Assembly: GCF_005862305.2 (NCBI RefSeq)
Contig: NZ_CP054021.1
Span: forward strand, 2,418,001-2,482,000
Length of the DNA: 64,000 nt
Source of the DNA: Rhizobium indicum
GTDB lineage: Bacteria > Pseudomonadota > Alphaproteobacteria > Rhizobiales > Rhizobiaceae
Direction: 5' to 3'
How positions within the stretch are numbered: the stretch's first letter is position 1; the number at the start of each line of letters is the position of its first letter. Of this stretch, positions 33,092 through 42,983 are shown piece by piece. A model generated the notes under the pieces. The model saw only the letters and a list, made by a program, of their open reading frames with translations. It ran no database searches and was not told the origin of the DNA. Both the position numbers and the translations under genes were made by a program.

Positions 33092-33672
33092 TGGCGTTGC
33101 GCAACCCGTTCACCAGATTGGTCCTGACGGTGCGGCGGCTGGCCCGCGACCGCAAGGGCGCCGGCGCGATCGAATTCGCGATCCTCTTTCCCGTGCTCGT
33201 CATGCTCTATATCGGCGCTTTCGAGATCACGGTCGGCCTCAGCGTCAGCAAGCGCGTGACACGCGCCGCAGGAACGGTGGCCGACCTCGTCACGCAGCAG
33301 CAATCCGTCACGAAGAGCGCGCTCGCGCAGATGCCGTCGGTCGCAACGGCGATCTTCGTGCCCTATAATTCGACGTCGCTGACGCTGAAGATCACCGGGA
33401 TCACCATCGATGCCGGCGCCAATGCGAAGGTGCTCTGGTCCTGGGCGCAGGACGGAACAGTGCCCTATGCCAAGAACGCCACGGTGAGCAACGTGCCAGC
33501 GGATATGAAGACGGCGAACAGTTTCCTGGTCCGTACCGAGCTCAGCATTCCCTATACGATGTTCCTGTTCGCCCCGAACTTCATGCCGGACGGCATGCGC
33601 ACGATCACCATCAGCCGCAGTTATTTCTACCGCCAGCGGCAAGGCGACTCGATCCCCTGCGGCGACTGCTGA
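33091..33672 (+). CDS. TadE/TadG-like pseudopilin 2
   Basis: 193 residues, translationally coupled to the previous gene by a TAATG overlap. DRKGAGAIEFAILFPVLVMLYIGAFEI is the TadE-type prepilin segment with glutamate at mature position 5. The C-terminal part is a periplasmic beta-rich domain ending in a CGDC pair. With the first TadE-like protein it forms the minor pseudopilins of the Tad system. A family-B repeat follows its stop by 24 bases. Confidence 0.9.
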   Translation: MALRNPFTRLVLTVRRLARDRKGAGAIEFAILFPVLVMLYIGAFEITVGLSVSKRVTRAAGTVADLVTQQQSVTKSALAQMPSVATAIFVPYNSTSLTLKITGITIDAGANAKVLWSWAQDGTVPYAKNATVSNVPADMKTANSFLVRTELSIPYTMFLFAPNFMPDGMRTITISRSYFYRQRQGDSIPCGDC

Positions 33673-33695
33673 CGGCCGCCTCCTACTCTTCTCTG

Positions 33696-33795
33696 CTGCA
33701 TAACTCCCTCAATCGAAATCGATTGGGGAGTTATGCAGCAATTCAAAGTGTTACAGCGTCCTTTGCGCGTCTGAAAAAGACGCGCGGCGCTGTAA
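33696..33795. repeat. two-palindrome intergenic repeat (family B), copy 2
   Basis: This is the inverted counterpart of the element at 10665-10765. CTGCATAACTCC pairs with GGAGTTATGCAG (33696-33738) and TTACAGCG with CGCTGTAA (33751-33795), with an inner GCGCGTCT against AGACGCGC. It lies between the pseudopilin gene and deoB, so it marks the border of the tad locus. Confidence 0.88.
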
Positions 33796-33883
33796 TTTGC
33801 CAAGCCGGCCGCAGCATTATATGGCTGGATCCCAGCCGCCTCCGACATTCCAGAGGCCGGCGATCGGCTCTCTCGGGTGTAAA

Positions 33884-35104
33884 ATGGCGCGTGCCTTTCT
33901 TTTTGTTCTGGATTCCTTCGGCGTCGGCGGAGCGCCGGATGCGGCGGCCTATGGCGACGAGGGCGCTGATACGCTTGGCCATATCGCCGAGTTCTGCGCG
34001 GCCGGAGCCGCAGACCGCGCCGGATTGCGCGAAGGGCCGCTTTCCCTGCCCAACATGTCGGAACTCGGGCTGATGCAGATCGCACGGTCCGCCTCCGGCC
34101 GGTTTCCGTCCGGTATGCCCGTCCCGGAGAAGGTCTACGGCATTTATGGCGCTGCCACCGAAATTTCCCGTGGCAAGGATACGCCGTCGGGCCATTGGGA
34201 GATCGCGGGAACACCTGTCAGTTTCGATTGGGGTTACTTCCCGATAGAGGGCGACGCCTTTCCCCAGGAATTCATCGAGGCGCTATGCAGGCAGGCTGAC
34301 GTGCCCGGCATTCTCGGCAACTGCCATGCCTCGGGAACGGAGATCATCGCCCGGCTCGGCGAGGACCATATCCGCACCGGCAAGCCGATCTGCTACACCT
34401 CCTCGGATTCGGTCTTCCAGGTCGCGGCGCATGAGGTACATTTCGGCCTCGATCGTCTGCTCGCCTTCTGCCGTTTGGCCCGGGGGCTGCTCGATCCCTA
34501 CAATATCGGCCGTGTCATCGCCCGGCCCTTCATCGGTCAGTCCGCTTCTACTTTCCAGCGCACCGGAAACCGGCGCGACTTCTCCGTGCTGCCGCCGGAG
34601 CCGACACTGCTCGACCGGCTGATCGAGCACGGACGACACGTGCATGCTGTGGGAAAGATCGGTGACATCTTCGCGCATCAGGGCATTTCCAGGGTCATCA
34701 AGGCGAACGGCAACGAGGCGCTGATGGATGCGTCGCTCTCGGCGATCGACGCGGCTGAGGACGGCGATCTCGTTTTCACCAATTTCGTCGATTTCGACAT
34801 GATCTACGGCCATCGCCGCGATGTGCCGGGTTATGCCGCAGCACTCGAAGCCTTCGATGCGCGCTTGCCCGAAGTCCACAAGAAACTGAAGCCCGGCGAT
34901 CTCGTCGTGCTCACCGCCGATCACGGCTGCGATCCGACCTGGCGCGGCACGGACCATACGCGCGAGCGCGTGCCCGTCATCGCCTATGGCCCCGGCATCC
35001 GGTCGCGTTCGATCGGCGTGCGCCGCAGCTATGCCGATATCGGCGAGAGCATCGCCCGGCATCTCGACATCCCGGCCGGATCGCACGGAAGGAGTTTTCT
35101 GTGA
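33884..35104 (+). CDS. deoB: phosphopentomutase
   Basis: 406 residues from ATG 33884; the frame opens earlier but those codons lie outside the family. Alkaline-phosphatase-fold motifs: [14 protein letters not shown] and ADTLGHIAE (metal ligands), [10 protein letters not shown] with the catalytic threonine, [14 protein letters not shown], and the second metal site [22 protein letters not shown]. It interconverts (deoxy)ribose-1-phosphate and -5-phosphate, linking nucleoside phosphorylases here (DeoA, PunA) to DeoC and the pentose pathway. Its TGA overlaps the GTG start of the deaminase gene. Confidence 0.96.
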   Translation: MARAFLFVLDSFGVGGAPDAAAYGDEGADTLGHIAEFCAAGAADRAGLREGPLSLPNMSELGLMQIARSASGRFPSGMPVPEKVYGIYGAATEISRGKDTPSGHWEIAGTPVSFDWGYFPIEGDAFPQEFIEALCRQADVPGILGNCHASGTEIIARLGEDHIRTGKPICYTSSDSVFQVAAHEVHFGLDRLLAFCRLARGLLDPYNIGRVIARPFIGQSASTFQRTGNRRDFSVLPPEPTLLDRLIEHGRHVHAVGKIGDIFAHQGISRVIKANGNEALMDASLSAIDAAEDGDLVFTNFVDFDMIYGHRRDVPGYAAALEAFDARLPEVHKKLKPGDLVVLTADHGCDPTWRGTDHTRERVPVIAYGPGIRSRSIGVRRSYADIGESIARHLDIPAGSHGRSFL

Positions 35105-36069
35105 CATCGCATTTGAAGAAGGTCGAACTGCACTGCCATCTGGAGGGTGCTGCACCTCCGGCTCTGACCGCGGCGCAGGCACGGAAATATGGCGTCGACA
35201 TCAGCGCTGAGCTTCGCGACGGAGCCTATGTCTGGCATGATTTCGCAAGCTTCCTCGAATGTTACGACAAGGTTTCCGAGGTCTACAAAACCGAAGAGGA
35301 CTATGCGCTTCTGACCGAAACCTATCTCGACGAACTCGCCGGCATCGATACGATCTACAGCGAGCTCATCGTTTCGCCCGACCACGGCAAGCGCATCGGG
35401 CTGGGTGCCGATGCCTATATATCCGGTATCTGCGAAGGCATCCGGCGAGCCAAAAAAAAGAGCGGCATCGAGGCCCGGCTGATCGTCACCGGCGAGCGGC
35501 ATTTCGGTCCGGAGAGCGTGATTGGTGCTGCCGAATATGCGGCAAAGGCCGCTAACCCTCTGATTACCGGCTTCAACCTTGCCGGCGAAGAGCGCATGGG
35601 CCGTGTGGCCGACTACGCCCGCGCCTTCGATATCGCCCGCGATGCCGGCCTCGGGCTCACCATCCATGCCGGCGAGGTCTGCGGCGCCTTCAGCGTCGCC
35701 GACGCGCTCGATGCGGTGCGCCCCTCGCGCATCGGCCATGGGGTGCGCGCTATCGAGGATCTCGATCTCGTAACGCGGCTTGCCGATCTCGGCACCGTGC
35801 TCGAGATCTGCCCGGGCTCCAATATCGCGCTCGGGGTCTTTCCCGATTTCGCCTCCCATCCGCTGCCCCGGCTGAAGGACGCAGGCGTGCGGGTGACGAT
35901 CAGCTCGGACGATCCGCCTTTCTTTCATACTTCGCTCAAGCGGGAATACGAACTTGCGGCCGGGACCTTCGGCTTCAGCGACGCCGAGATCGATGCCATG
36001 ACGCGCACGGCGATCGAAGCCGCCTTCGTCGACGATGAGACACGCAAGGCCCTGCTCGCTCGAATATGA
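35101..36069 (+). CDS. add: adenosine (or adenine) deaminase
   Basis: 322 residues from a GTG that overlaps the deoB stop (GTGA). Zinc and catalytic motifs: [10 protein letters not shown] (HxH), [17 protein letters not shown], and the zinc aspartate in [13 protein letters not shown]. It deaminates adenosine/deoxyadenosine to inosine forms, which PunA can then cleave; some close relatives deaminate adenine. The deoB coupling favours nucleoside salvage. A run of eight A (35452-35459) reads as three lysines. Confidence 0.9.
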   Translation: MTSHLKKVELHCHLEGAAPPALTAAQARKYGVDISAELRDGAYVWHDFASFLECYDKVSEVYKTEEDYALLTETYLDELAGIDTIYSELIVSPDHGKRIGLGADAYISGICEGIRRAKKKSGIEARLIVTGERHFGPESVIGAAEYAAKAANPLITGFNLAGEERMGRVADYARAFDIARDAGLGLTIHAGEVCGAFSVADALDAVRPSRIGHGVRAIEDLDLVTRLADLGTVLEICPGSNIALGVFPDFASHPLPRLKDAGVRVTISSDDPPFFHTSLKREYELAAGTFGFSDAEIDAMTRTAIEAAFVDDETRKALLARI

Positions 36070-36172
36070 GGGTTAGAGGCTGGGGATGATCGGCACAAAT
36101 TGACCGCCACTCTTGCGGTCGGGCCGATTTCCGTGAAAGAAACATTCGATAGAAAGAATGAAAGGCTTCCCC

Positions 36173-36802
36173 ATGGACGGCGTCACGGTCATCGATCATC
36201 CGCTTGTGCAGCACAAGCTCACCATCATGCGGCGCAAGGAGACATCGACGGGAAGTTTCCGGCGCTTGCTGCGCGAAATCTCGACCCTGCTCTGCTACGA
36301 AGTGACCCGCGATCTCGAACTGACGATGGAAACGATCGAGACACCGCTGCAAACGATGGAGTCGCCGATCCTCGAGGGCAAGAAGCTCGTCTTCGCCTCG
36401 ATCCTGCGTGCCGGCAACGGGCTGCTCGAAGGCATGCTTGATCTCGTGCCTTCCGCCCGCGTCTCGCATATCGGCGTCTATCGCGACCACGAGACGCTGC
36501 AGCCGGTCGAATATTACTTCAAGGCGCCGGAGGACGTGGCCGAACGGCTGATCATCGTCGTCGACCCGATGCTTGCGACCGGCAACTCCTCGATCGCGGC
36601 GATCGACAAGCTCAAGGAACGCGGCGCCCACAATATCCGCTTCCTCTGCCTGCTTGCCGCTCCGGAAGGCATCCGCAACTTTCGCGCCGCGCATCCCGAT
36701 GTTCCGGTCTTCACAGCATCGATCGACAGTCATCTCAACGAGAAGGGCTACATCATGCCCGGCCTCGGCGATGCTGGCGACCGCATGTACGGCACCAAGT
36801 AA
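36173..36802 (+). CDS. upp: uracil phosphoribosyltransferase
   Basis: 209 residues from ATG 36173 with AAGG nearby; an ATG five codons upstream is also possible. Typical motifs are [34 protein letters not shown], and the PRPP-binding loop [17 protein letters not shown]. The C-terminal uracil-binding segment [18 protein letters not shown] is intact. It converts uracil plus PRPP to UMP, a natural partner of cytidine deaminase and the phosphorylases nearby. Confidence 0.96.
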
Positions 36803-36963
36803 TTTCAACCTTCCTTTACCAAATCGAAAGACTTTGAGGCCCGGAGGTTCGTTCCAGGCCTTTTGTTGTCGACATTAGCAACTTATCAGCACTTGAGGTT
36901 TAGCAAGCTTGGAGCATGAGGCCCTGCATGAAGCCGGGTTTATACAGGAAGGATTTCTGTTTC

Positions 36964-37497
36964 ATGCTCGTGCGTACCGTCCTATTCGCCAGCATCGCCG
37001 CGGTGCTCGCCACACAGGTGCCTTCCTTCTTCGGAGGCACCAGCCAGCAGCCCGCTGAAACTCTCTCCGCCAATTACGTATCGACCGAAACCGAGCAGCC
37101 GGTCGCACCGGAGCCAATCTACGGCAGCAATGCGATCCGCCTGCAGGCCGATGCGCAGGGCCACTATACCGGCAGCTTCAAGATTAACGGCAAGCCAGTG
37201 CAGGGCCTGATCGATACCGGCGCCACCTATGTGGCGCTCAACGAGACGCTCGCCCGCCGGCTGGGCTTTACCGCCAACCAGCTCGATTTCCGCTATGGGG
37301 TGAACACGGCGAACGGCCAGACGAAGGCCGCGCATGTGACGCTCGACCGGGTCGAGATCGGCGGCATTCGCGTGCGTGAGGTCGAAGCCTTCGTCCTGAA
37401 GGACGATGCGCTGACGACGACGCTGGTCGGCATGAGCTTCCTGCAGAAGCTCGCTTCCTATTCCGTCGCCGACGGTTCGCTAAGCCTCAAGCAATAA
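36964..37497 (+). CDS. retropepsin-like aspartic protease domain protein, membrane-anchored
   Basis: 177 residues from ATG 36964 (AGGAAGG upstream; ATGs at 36916 and 36928 are alternatives). An N-terminal hydrophobic helix anchors it. The body has GHYTGSFKINGKPVQGLIDTGATYVALNETLARRLGF, with the DTGA active-site motif of single-domain retropepsins, and a C-terminal LVGMSFLQKLASYSV. Related proteins in alphaproteobacteria act as TIGR02281-type clan AA proteases. Its function is unknown, and its place between upp and deoA gives no clear clue. Confidence 0.86.
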   Translation: MLVRTVLFASIAAVLATQVPSFFGGTSQQPAETLSANYVSTETEQPVAPEPIYGSNAIRLQADAQGHYTGSFKINGKPVQGLIDTGATYVALNETLARRLGFTANQLDFRYGVNTANGQTKAAHVTLDRVEIGGIRVREVEAFVLKDDALTTTLVGMSFLQKLASYSVADGSLSLKQ

Positions 37498-37503
37498 ACC
37501 GCG

Positions 37504-38811
37504 TCAGATCAGGCCCGCAATCACCGGTGTCAGCTCCGGCTTCTCCTCGGTGATGCGGTAGTGCGCAGCAAGTGCCGCAACTGCTCTCTCTGCGGCTGCG
37601 TCGTCGGCGGCGTGAACGAGCGCGATCGGTTCGCCCGCATTCACGCGGGTGCCGAGCGGCAGGAGTTCGGAAAAACCGACGCGATGATCGATCCGGTCCG
37701 CCGGATGGCGTCTTCCGCCGCCGAGATCGATGACACTGACCCCGATACCGCGCGCATCGCAGGCGGCTAGCCAGCCGGACCGGGCGGCCGGAACAGGCTT
37801 TGCGACCGGCGCTCTGGCCAGGTGTCGGTCAGGGTTTTCGATGAGATCGGCCGGGCCGCCGAGCATGGACACCATGCGCGCGAAGACCTCGGCCGCCTTT
37901 CCCGATGACAGCGCCCGACGCGCCATTCCCTCGGCTTCATCAGACGAGGCGGCGATACCCGATTTCACCAGCATTTCGGCGGCGAAAGCAAGAACGACGG
38001 TCTCAAGCCGCGTGTCGGCCTTTCTGCCCGCTAGGAAATCCAGGCAGTTGCGCATTTCGACGGCATTGCCGGCACTATCGGCGAGCGGTTGGTTCATGTC
38101 GGTGATCAGGGCCGAGGTCTTCACGCCTGCGCCATTGGCCACCTCGACCAGCGACTGCGCCAGGATCTCCGCCTGGCCGCGATCGGCCATGAAGGCGCCG
38201 TTGCCGACCTTGACGTCGAGCACCAGCGTCTCGAGCCCCGCCGCAAGTTTCTTCGAGAGGATCGAGGCGGTGATCAGGGGAATGGAATCGACGGTGGCGG
38301 TCACGTCGCGCACAGCGTAGAGCCTGCCGTCGGCGGGCGCCAAGGTCCCGGTCTGGCCGATGATGGCGCATCCCGCCTCCTTCACGACCTTGTGGAACAG
38401 CTCCGCGTCCGGGGTGATCATATAGCCGGGAATGGATTCGAGCTTATCCAGCGTGCCGCCGGTATGGCCGAGGCCGCGTCCGGAGATCATCGGAACGGCG
38501 AGGCCGCAAGCGGCGGCGATCGGCGCCAGCATCAGCGAAACATTGTCGCCGACGCCGCCGGTCGAATGTTTGTCAGCGATCGGGCGGTCGATATCGGTCC
38601 ACTGCAGCCTGTCGCCGGAATCGGCCATCGCCAGCGTTAAGGCCACGATTTCGGCCCGCGACATGCCCTTGAACCAGACGGCCATGGCGAATGCGCCGAT
38701 CTGGCCTTCCGACAATTGGCCGGCAGCCAACGCAGCGATGAAGGAGCTGATCTCGGCGGCGTCGAGTTCGTCACCATCGCGCTTACGTCGGATGATCTCC
38801 TGCGGAATCAT
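37504..38811 (-). CDS. deoA: thymidine phosphorylase
   Basis: 435 residues. Family motifs: DKHSTGGVGDNVSLMLAPIAAACGLAVPMISGRGLGHTGGTLDKLESIPGY and LVLDVKVGNGAFM. The C-terminal pyrimidine phosphorylase domain has VNAGEPIALVHAADD. It splits thymidine and deoxyuridine to base plus deoxyribose-1-phosphate, feeding DeoB and DeoC. It is convergent with the retropepsin gene and starts one base before the deoC stop, so the two are coupled. Confidence 0.96.
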   Translation of the reverse strand: MIPQEIIRRKRDGDELDAAEISSFIAALAAGQLSEGQIGAFAMAVWFKGMSRAEIVALTLAMADSGDRLQWTDIDRPIADKHSTGGVGDNVSLMLAPIAAACGLAVPMISGRGLGHTGGTLDKLESIPGYMITPDAELFHKVVKEAGCAIIGQTGTLAPADGRLYAVRDVTATVDSIPLITASILSKKLAAGLETLVLDVKVGNGAFMADRGQAEILAQSLVEVANGAGVKTSALITDMNQPLADSAGNAVEMRNCLDFLAGRKADTRLETVVLAFAAEMLVKSGIAASSDEAEGMARRALSSGKAAEVFARMVSMLGGPADLIENPDRHLARAPVAKPVPAARSGWLAACDARGIGVSVIDLGGGRRHPADRIDHRVGFSELLPLGTRVNAGEPIALVHAADDAAAERAVAALAAHYRITEEKPELTPVIAGLI

Positions 38812-38812
38812 T

Positions 38813-39589
38813 TCAGTAGCTCGACGCCGCAGCCGGTGCCGACTGTGTTCCGCTCAGAACCGCCAGGATATCGTCGAGCAGGTCGGAAGCGCCGAAGCGG
38901 AACGTCGACGGCATCGCCCAGTCCGGTGTCATGATGGTTTCGGCAAGGCTCAGATAGAGTGCGGCATCGGCCACCGAGCCGATGCCGCCGGCCGGCTTGA
39001 AGCCGACCTTGCGGCCGCTCTCGCGGATAGCGCGGATCATGATGTCGGCGGCTTCGAGCGTCGCATTGACGGCGACCTTGCCGGTCGAGGTCTTGATGAA
39101 ATCGGCGCCGGCTTCGATGGCGAGTTCGGAGGCATGGCGGATCAATGCGGCATCCTTCAGCTCGCCAGTCTCGATGATGACCTTCAGAAGAACGGGGCCG
39201 GCGCATTCTGCGCGCACGGCCTTGACCATGTCGGTCACCGCCTTCTCGTTGCCGGCGAGCAGCTTGCGGTAGGGGATGACCAGATCGATCTCATCGGCGC
39301 CATCGGCAATCGCCTCGCGTGCTTCGGCAGCGACATCGGCCACTTCCATATCGCCGGAAGGGAGGTTGACGACGGTCGCGATACGCACGGCATGCCCGGT
39401 GCCAAGGATATAGCGGGCCTGAGCGACGAACCGCGGCCAGATGCAGATCGCAGCGCTGGTGCCATAGGGCGTCTGCGCCCGGGCGCAGAGCGCTTCGATC
39501 TGCGCCTCGGTGCAATCATCCTTCAAATTGGTGAGATCGAGAAGAGAAAGGGCGACAGCCGCCGTCTCCCGGTTGGAATGGCTATTCAT
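38813..39589 (-). CDS. deoC: deoxyribose-phosphate aldolase
   Basis: 258 residues from ATG 39589, preceded by GAGGAAG; the upstream frame runs into a repeat element. The Schiff-base lysine is in EAGADFIKTSTGKV, and other markers are EIDLVIPYRKL and IGFKPAGGIGSV-type sequence (VGFKPAGGIGSVADA). It cleaves deoxyribose-5-phosphate to acetaldehyde and glyceraldehyde-3-phosphate. A RIME-like element lies just upstream, separating it from punA. Confidence 0.96.
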   Translation of the reverse strand: MNSHSNRETAAVALSLLDLTNLKDDCTEAQIEALCARAQTPYGTSAAICIWPRFVAQARYILGTGHAVRIATVVNLPSGDMEVADVAAEAREAIADGADEIDLVIPYRKLLAGNEKAVTDMVKAVRAECAGPVLLKVIIETGELKDAALIRHASELAIEAGADFIKTSTGKVAVNATLEAADIMIRAIRESGRKVGFKPAGGIGSVADAALYLSLAETIMTPDWAMPSTFRFGASDLLDDILAVLSGTQSAPAAASSY

Positions 39590-39602
39590 CTTCGCTTCCT
39601 CT

Positions 39603-39714
39603 AGAGCATGATGCCGAAAAGTGTGCGCGGTTTCGGACGACATCATGCTCTAACTATAGAATGTAGAACAGGATTCAGATTTTAGGCCGACCCGGCCTAA
39701 AATCATCCTGTTCC
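39603..39714. repeat. RIME-like intergenic mosaic repeat, copy 2
   Basis: 112 bases, in reverse orientation to the copy at 4576-4689. The palindrome with AGAGCAT / ATGCTCT arms is at 39603-39651; the one with AGAACAGGA / TCCTGTTC arms and the inner TTTTAGGCC / GGCCTAAAA pair is at 39665-39713. The punA stop codon (39703-39705) lies inside the second palindrome. Confidence 0.9.
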
Positions 39715-40503
39715 AGCCGCAATCATGTCTTTCAATATGGCGGCGAGACGGGCGCCGCCGATGGGCGCCATCTCCTTGGTTTCTTCATGGCTGAGCTCAT
39801 TGCCGGTCATGCCTGCCCCATAGTTGGTGATAACGGAGGCGGCTGCAACCCTCAGGCCCAGCATTCTTGCGATGATGACCTCGGGCACCGTCGACATGCC
39901 GACGGCATCGGCGCCAAGGATGCGCGCCATACGGATTTCCGCTGGCGTTTCGAAGCTTGGACCGGAGAACCACATATAGACCCCCTGCGCCAGCTCGATT
40001 TCAAGCTTTACCGCTGCCCTCTGCATCGCTGCGGCAAGCTCGGCATCATAGGCATTGGTCATGCCGACGAAACGGTGATCGCTTTCCTCGCCGATCAGCG
40101 GGTTCATGCCGGAATAGTTGATGTGATCGGTGATCTGCATCACCGAACCGGGCGGCAGGTCGTCGCGCAGCGATCCGGCCGAATTGGTCAGGATCAGCGC
40201 CTCGACGCCGAGCGCCTTCAGCACCTCGATCGGCAGGCGCATGGCGTTGGCATCGCCCTTCTCGTAATAATGCACGCGGCCGGAGAGCATGACGACAGGC
40301 ACACCGCCGAGGCGGCCGGCGACAACTTCGCCTGCATGGCCGGAGACGGCACTGACGGGAAAGCCCGGCAGGTCGCGATAGGAAACACGCACGGCGCCGT
40401 CCAGCTCACCGACGAGAGAGCCGAGACCGGAGCCGAGCACGATGCCGTGGCGCGGCTTGATGCCGCCGAGCAGTGCGGCGAGCAGGTTGACTGTCGCCTT
40501 CAT
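39703..40503 (-). CDS. punA: purine nucleoside phosphorylase (trimeric type)
   Basis: 266 residues. Motifs: IVLGSGLGSLV, AVSGHAGE, LSGRVHYYEKG, LILTNSAGSL, and the purine/substrate segment YMWFSGPSFETPAEIRMARILGADAVGMSTVPE. The Glu-rich PSFETPAE with GMSTVPE marks the trimeric PNP family acting on inosine and guanosine. The last residues and the TGA come from the RIME-like element, so the natural C-terminus has been changed or capped by the repeat. It overlaps cdd by four bases (ATGA). Confidence 0.95.
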   Translation of the reverse strand: MKATVNLLAALLGGIKPRHGIVLGSGLGSLVGELDGAVRVSYRDLPGFPVSAVSGHAGEVVAGRLGGVPVVMLSGRVHYYEKGDANAMRLPIEVLKALGVEALILTNSAGSLRDDLPPGSVMQITDHINYSGMNPLIGEESDHRFVGMTNAYDAELAAAMQRAAVKLEIELAQGVYMWFSGPSFETPAEIRMARILGADAVGMSTVPEVIIARMLGLRVAAASVITNYGAGMTGNELSHEETKEMAPIGGARLAAILKDMIAAGTG

Positions 40504-40889
40504 CCGAGTTCGGTCTCGAAGCTGAAGGGGAGAAGCTCTTCCATCGTCATGGTCTTCTTCACGCCTGCCTCATCGCAAAGGTAGATCTTCGTCTCCTTGG
40601 AGGCGAATTCGGAGATCTTCTGGCGGCAGCCGCCGCAGGGCGGGCAGAGCGGCAGCTTCTCGGCAATGACCGCCATTTCGACGATCTTCTTTGCGCCGCC
40701 CATGATCATGGCGCCGATCGCCGTCGGCTCGGCACACCATCCTTGCGGAAAGGAGAGGTTTTCGATGTTGGCTCCGGTATAGACCTTACCGTCCTCGGCG
40801 CGGATCGCCGCACCGACCGGGAATTTCGAATAGGGCGCATGGGCAAAGGCCATGGCGCCGCGGGCGGCTTCGAACAGATCGTGAGACAT
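40500..40889 (-). CDS. cdd: cytidine deaminase
   Basis: 129 residues from ATG 40889; a longer upstream frame overlaps the permease gene and is not real. The zinc-binding deaminase motifs are CAEPTAIGAM (Cys-Ala-Glu) and PPCGGCRQ, with NIENLSFPQGWCAE, the tetrameric short-type cytidine deaminase pattern. It converts cytidine and deoxycytidine to uridine forms. It starts one base before the permease stop and overlaps punA at its end, a tight operon. Confidence 0.95.
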   Translation of the reverse strand: MSHDLFEAARGAMAFAHAPYSKFPVGAAIRAEDGKVYTGANIENLSFPQGWCAEPTAIGAMIMGGAKKIVEMAVIAEKLPLCPPCGGCRQKISEFASKETKIYLCDEAGVKKTMTMEELLPFSFETELG

Positions 40890-40890
40890 A

Positions 40891-41862
40891 TCAACGCTCC
40901 TTGGTATAGGGCACGCCACCGGCTTTCGGCGGGGTCGCGACGCCGATGAAGCCGGCAAGCAGGACGCAGGTCAGGACATAGGGCAGCGCCTGGAAGACCT
41001 GAACCGGCACTTCGCCAATCAGCGGCACCTGCTTTCCCTGCATGAAATTTGCCAGCGCATCGAGGAAGCCGAAGAGCAGGCAGGCAAACATGACGGGCAC
41101 CGGCTTCCACTTGGCAAAGACGAGAGCGGCGAGCGCGATGTAGCCCTTGCCGGCCGACATGTCCTTGATGAAGGCGGCGGACTGGGCGATTGCCAGATAG
41201 GTGCCGGCAAAGCCGCAGAGAATGCCGGCACACATGACGGCGCGGTAACGCAGCCAGGCGACCGAGATACCGGCCGTATCGACCGCGCCCGGGTTTTCGC
41301 CGACGGCGCGCAGCCGCAGGCCGAAGCGTGTGCGGTAAAGCACCCACCAGGAAAACGGCACGGCAAGAAAGGCCAGGTAGGTGAGGATATTGTTGCCGGA
41401 TATGACATTGGCATAAAGCGGGCCGATGATCGGTATGTCGCGGGCGGCGTCGGCGCCCGGCAGGATGATCGGCGCAAAACGCGAATCCGGCGCCAACTGC
41501 GGCGTGCGCCCGCCCTGGCCGAACCAGGCCTGACCGAGCACGATGGTGATGCCGGCAATGAAGAAGTTGATCGCCACACCTGACACAATCTGGTTGCCGC
41601 GGTTGGTGATCGAGGCAAAGCCGTGCACCAGGCTCAGCGCCACCGAGCAGAGGATGCCGGCACCGAGCCCGAGCCAGGCCGAATCGGTGAGATAGGCAAC
41701 GCAGGCGGCGGCAAAGGCCGAGCCCAGCATCTTACCCTCGAGGCCGATATCGAAGATGCCGGCGCGTTCCGAAAACAGACCGGCAAGGGCGGTGAAAATC
41801 AGCGGGATCGACAGGCGAATCGTGGAGGCTAGAACGCTGATGAAGATGTCATAATAATCCAT
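40891..41862 (-). CDS. nucleoside ABC transporter permease 2 (BMP-type system)
   Basis: 323 residues with about nine membrane helices, of the branched-type permease family 2. LIFTALAGLFSERAGIFDIGLEGKMLGSAFAAA and SMVHGFA-type sequences (SLVHGFASITNRGNQIVSGVAIN) match the NupQ/YufQ-like subunit of BMP-type nucleoside importers. It follows permease 1 by 10 bases and precedes cdd by one. It forms the channel for a nucleoside with its partner. Confidence 0.9.
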   Translation of the reverse strand: MDYYDIFISVLASTIRLSIPLIFTALAGLFSERAGIFDIGLEGKMLGSAFAAACVAYLTDSAWLGLGAGILCSVALSLVHGFASITNRGNQIVSGVAINFFIAGITIVLGQAWFGQGGRTPQLAPDSRFAPIILPGADAARDIPIIGPLYANVISGNNILTYLAFLAVPFSWWVLYRTRFGLRLRAVGENPGAVDTAGISVAWLRYRAVMCAGILCGFAGTYLAIAQSAAFIKDMSAGKGYIALAALVFAKWKPVPVMFACLLFGFLDALANFMQGKQVPLIGEVPVQVFQALPYVLTCVLLAGFIGVATPPKAGGVPYTKER

Positions 41863-41872
41863 CGTCCGCTCC

Positions 41873-42976
41873 TCAGGCTCGCTTTAACTGTTGATAGAGG
41901 CGGACCATCGCCGGCCGGAACATGTATTCCAGCGCGCCGGCAAAGAGGATCACCAGACCCTGGATGACCAGGATCATCTCGCGGGTGATATTCGGCATTT
42001 CGAAGGAAACCCAGTCGCCGCCTTGGTAGAGAATACCGAAGAGGATCGCCGCCATGATGATGCCGAGCGGATGGTTGCGGCCCATCAGCGAGACGGCGAT
42101 GCCGACGAAGCCGGCACCACCGACGAATTCGACCTGCAGACGGGCCGACGAGCCCATGACGGGGTTCAGCGCCATCATGCCGGCGAGCGCGCCGGAGAGC
42201 AGCATGGCGATGATCACTGTGCGGGCATAGGGGATGCCGGCATAGGTGGCCGCCGTGGGGCTGACGCCCAAGGTGCGCATCTCGAAGCCGAGCTTGGTGC
42301 GCCAGACGAGCAGCCAGACGAGGTAGCTGACGACGAGCGCAATGATGAAGGAGACGTTGAACGGGGCAGCCCCCAGCTTGGCGCCGAACAGTTGCATGAC
42401 CCAACCGAGCTTCGGCAATTGGCCGCCTTCGAGGAAGGTGCGGGTTTCCGGCGCCATCTTGCCTGGTACGATCAGCACATGCACCAGGAGGTACACCATC
42501 AGTGCTGCGCCGATATAATTGAACATGATCGTCGTGATGACGATGTGGCTGCCGCGTTTTGCCTGCAGGAAAGCCGGGATGAAGGCCCAGGCTGCGCCGA
42601 ACAGACCGGCGCCGACAACCGCGATCGGCATCGTTACATACCATGGCACGTAGCGGTCGAGCGCCAGCGCCACCAGCGCGCAGCCGAGGCCGCCGAGATA
42701 GGCCTGGCCTTCGGAACCGATGTTGAAAAGTCCGGCATGGATCGCCACCGCGACGGAGAGGCCGGTGAAGATGAAGCTCGTCGCATAATACAGCGTGAAG
42801 CCGATGCCTTCGCCATTGCCGAGCGCGCCCTGGATCAGCAGCGACAGCGCATCGAGCGGGCTCTCGCCGATCAGCCAGACGACGAAGCCGGAGATCAGGA
42901 AGGCGACGGTGAGGTTCAAAAGCGGGATGAGGCCGTAGTTGATCCAGTTTGGCAGCGGAACGGAAGCAGTGCTCAT
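41873..42976 (-). CDS. nucleoside ABC transporter permease 1 (BMP-type system)
   Basis: 367 residues from ATG 42976; an ATG six codons upstream overlaps the ATPase gene. About ten hydrophobic helices, with ATSFIFTGLSVAVAIHAGLFNIGSEGQAYLGGLG and RMLTLGVSPTAATYAGIPYART-type segments, match the NupP/YufP-like subunit. The two permeases together with the ATPase and BMP protein form a complete nucleoside importer. Confidence 0.9.
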   Translation of the reverse strand: MSTASVPLPNWINYGLIPLLNLTVAFLISGFVVWLIGESPLDALSLLIQGALGNGEGIGFTLYYATSFIFTGLSVAVAIHAGLFNIGSEGQAYLGGLGCALVALALDRYVPWYVTMPIAVVGAGLFGAAWAFIPAFLQAKRGSHIVITTIMFNYIGAALMVYLLVHVLIVPGKMAPETRTFLEGGQLPKLGWVMQLFGAKLGAAPFNVSFIIALVVSYLVWLLVWRTKLGFEMRTLGVSPTAATYAGIPYARTVIIAMLLSGALAGMMALNPVMGSSARLQVEFVGGAGFVGIAVSLMGRNHPLGIIMAAILFGILYQGGDWVSFEMPNITREMILVIQGLVILFAGALEYMFRPAMVRLYQQLKRA

Positions 42977-42983
42977 AAAGGCC

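Noticed and set aside
35452..35459. Run of eight A in the add gene, possible slippage site
   Set aside because: The frame continues normally and no second frame of interest is reached, so it is only noted.
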